Below are positions 6,801 through 7,372 of a DNA stretch of 7,372 bases, piece after piece. The DNA comes from Planctomycetota bacterium (GTDB lineage: Bacteria > Planctomycetota > PUPC01 > JACPCR01). The notes beneath the pieces were generated by a model that saw only the letters and a list, made by a program, of their open reading frames with translations, was not told the DNA's origin and made no database searches. The position numbers and the translations under genes were made by a program. The stretch spans positions 1 to 7,372 of the forward strand of contig JASLXP010000917.1 of the NCBI GenBank assembly GCA_030740295.1. Reading direction: 5' to 3'. The stretch's first letter is position 1. Every line of letters starts with the position of its first letter.

Positions 6801-7372
6801 TGAGATTGCATGCAATGGGAGAGAAGCTCTGGAGAAAGTGGAGACCAAAGTGTTCGATCTCATCTACATGGACATCCAGATGCCGGAAATGGATGGCAGC
6901 GAAGCCACCGCGGCCATTCGGAATCTGGAGGATGATTCCTCCAACACTCCAATAGTGGCGATGACCGCGCACGCTATGTCCGGCGAACGTGAACGTTGTC
7001 TCGCCGCAGGCATGAACGATTACATGTCCAAGCCGGTGACCGAAAAGGAATTCGTCCGCACTCTCAGACGCTGGACGAACACCGAAGTCAAGGATGTGCC
7101 GGATTCGGTGGCCGATGATTCTGGTGGAGCGGAAGAGAGCTCCCAAAGGTCCGGCGAATCGTCAGCGATCGAGGACCAGCCTCAGACTAACGACCCCGAG
7201 GCCATCGATCCTGAGCGCTGGAAATCTCTCGTCCAGACAGCAGAGGGAGTGGGCCCGGATTTCCTCGGGCACCTCGTGGGCACATTTGTTCAGGACATCA
7301 GAAATCGTGAGAGGACGATCTCGGATGCAATCGAGAAAGGAGACCTCAAACAACTGGGCCTTGCATGCCACG
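3805..7372 (+). CDS. Hybrid sensor histidine kinase, Cache - HAMP - PAS - HisKA - HATPase - REC - REC - Hpt (3' end outside window)
   Basis: One uninterrupted frame of 1189 residues that continues past the window. Membrane segments at about 5-28 and 319-341 bracket a periplasmic sensor resembling a double Cache domain (I-T-D-R-F-G at 144-149, D-E-A-W-W at 165-169). A HAMP (about 341-395), a PAS domain (about 397-505) and a charged coiled coil (about 508-570) follow. HisKA has phosphoacceptor H581 in S-H-E-I-R-T-P. The ATPase has N698, D-T-G-I-G-I (730-735), F744/F747 and G-G-T-G-L-G-L (759-765). REC1 (about 815-935) has D822/D823, D871 and K923. REC2 (about 973-1090) has E979/D980, D1023, T1054 and K1076, so both look active. 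An Hpt domain starts near 1135, and its likely phosphohistidine H1189, in L-A-C-H, is the last full codon. The ATG is the first after an in-frame TGA at 3784 and precedes the membrane helix; no Shine-Dalgarno sequence is seen. The divergent NtrC-type regulator is the probable target. The ligand is unknown. Confidence 0.95.
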   Translation, partial: MKLGLKLALGLLAILVLMVALAVFAARQAKGDLMESVGRSTVLLAEEKIKRLDAGIVRRVDELQMLAQEPWVQSAVANANSKTEGLDPIEREATLAQLERVASKDGTATWQVWLDSEISRTLGKEFVQFHEKKYGYRIFEHILITDRFGILLAQAGRRPTLRVSDEAWWQQAQTKNGYVSNARLDVSGKKHVIDVAVSVFNQERRFIGVIMGECAFDGIVQESQISSDSYETSEIRLIDASARLIYSSLEYRFLADLSAEDFFAGLKGRRGFFVAQHGDSEGLFSYASSDGYRSWPGLGWRLVVRHDVDEVLKPIAQLNYSILLIAVMAILPALAIAFALARSITRPIRLLTQATEKISEGEEPGLDTSMLSSGDELGELARSFSSMSGALRMRQKQFRDLFDNSPDPILIHDTRETILDVSHAATELLGRDRGQLIGTNMLDLFVGGEQAAMDSRSLKKGEIHAFTATVKRSNGVSVPVEVRCSRIEYDGARASLLHVRDVTERKLSEQALRNARDELEARVEERTSQLNQANTQLEEDLRKREQAERELLESEEKLREAIKVAEAASRTKSDFLANMSHEIRTPMNGVLGMTELLFKTGLDEDQREYADVVRASAESLLTILNDILDISKVEEGKLDIEHIPFDLRATLDQVTESLAYRARQKGLEFILHYTPDAPRHVVGDPGRIRQVITNLAGNAIKFTHSGHVVIRVQAAESQEESTLLRLSVEDTGIGIPRDRHEAVFEKFTQADSTTTRQYGGTGLGLSISRELIQIMGGRMGLESSPGQGSTFWFELKMPLPAEPPAPEMPLADLNGLRVLIVDDNEISRKVLSEELSSEGIEGKECNNGVEAVTVLREAAAKGDPFDAALVDQNMPGMDGESLGRLIKEEPSISDAVLILLTSAGQRGDANRFKAAGFEGYLTKPVRSRVLLQALSAAIGVAKSGQPAALVTQHSLAESAMQNAAGQNDDHFSARVLIVEDNSVNQQVALGMLRLLGCDVEIACNGREALEKVETKVFDLIYMDIQMPEMDGSEATAAIRNLEDDSSNTPIVAMTAHAMSGERERCLAAGMNDYMSKPVTEKEFVRTLRRWTNTEVKDVPDSVADDSGGAEESSQRSGESSAIEDQPQTNDPEAIDPERWKSLVQTAEGVGPDFLGHLVGTFVQDIRNRERTISDAIEKGDLKQLGLACH

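Noticed and set aside
6604..7146. 180-codon open frame on the - strand, His-rich
   Set aside because: It is antisense to the second receiver domain of the kinase and has no family features; the histidines arise from complemented ATG/GTG-containing codons.

Overview
The window is bacterial chromosomal DNA of moderately high GC, higher in the genes than in the one large intergenic gap. It holds five protein genes, two of them cut by the window edges, and about 377 bp of repeat-rich non-coding DNA between two divergent regulatory genes. No rRNA, tRNA, CRISPR array, transposase or phage gene was seen. The gene types fit a free-living heterotroph with large two-component systems: an RspA-like enolase-superfamily protein, a Gfo/Idh/MocA oxidoreductase, a sigma54-type response regulator and a large hybrid kinase. 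Start sites with little or no Shine-Dalgarno sequence, and short degenerate intergenic repeats of the CTCTTAA and TCCTGAA type, suggest the Planctomycetes/Verrucomicrobia group. That placement is a low-confidence inference from general familiarity, not a demonstrated assignment.

Left part (1-2052, + strand): the 3' end of an RspA/mannonate-dehydratase-like gene, a GNAT acetyltransferase gene whose GTG start overlaps the preceding stop by one base, then after 109 bp a complete Gfo/Idh/MocA oxidoreductase. An eight-codon reading frame with its own Shine-Dalgarno-like sequence lies in that gap, in frame with the oxidoreductase. The first and third genes suggest sugar or sugar-acid metabolism. 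The substrate cannot be read from the sequence.

Middle and right part (2054-7372): an NtrC-type response regulator on the - strand meets the oxidoreductase tail to tail with one base between the stop codons. It is divergent from a very large hybrid histidine kinase on the + strand that runs off the right edge. The kinase reads TM - Cache-like sensor - TM - HAMP - PAS - coiled coil - HisKA - HATPase - REC - REC - Hpt, and the likely Hpt phosphoacceptor histidine is the last full codon of the window. The two genes plausibly form one phosphorelay: periplasmic ligand, then His581, a receiver Asp, Hpt His1189, regulator Asp52 and sigma54-dependent transcription.

The gap between them (3428-3804) carries four kinds of structure: G-runs against the regulator start, a cluster of CTCTTAA/TTAAGAG boxes with a long inverted repeat, a 10-bp hairpin with one mismatch, and a perfectly phased 7-bp tandem array just before the kinase start. 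These are the least explained sequences here. Nothing in the window clearly amounts to a new biological system; the phosphorelay with its repeat-laden divergent intergenic region is the best candidate for follow-up.
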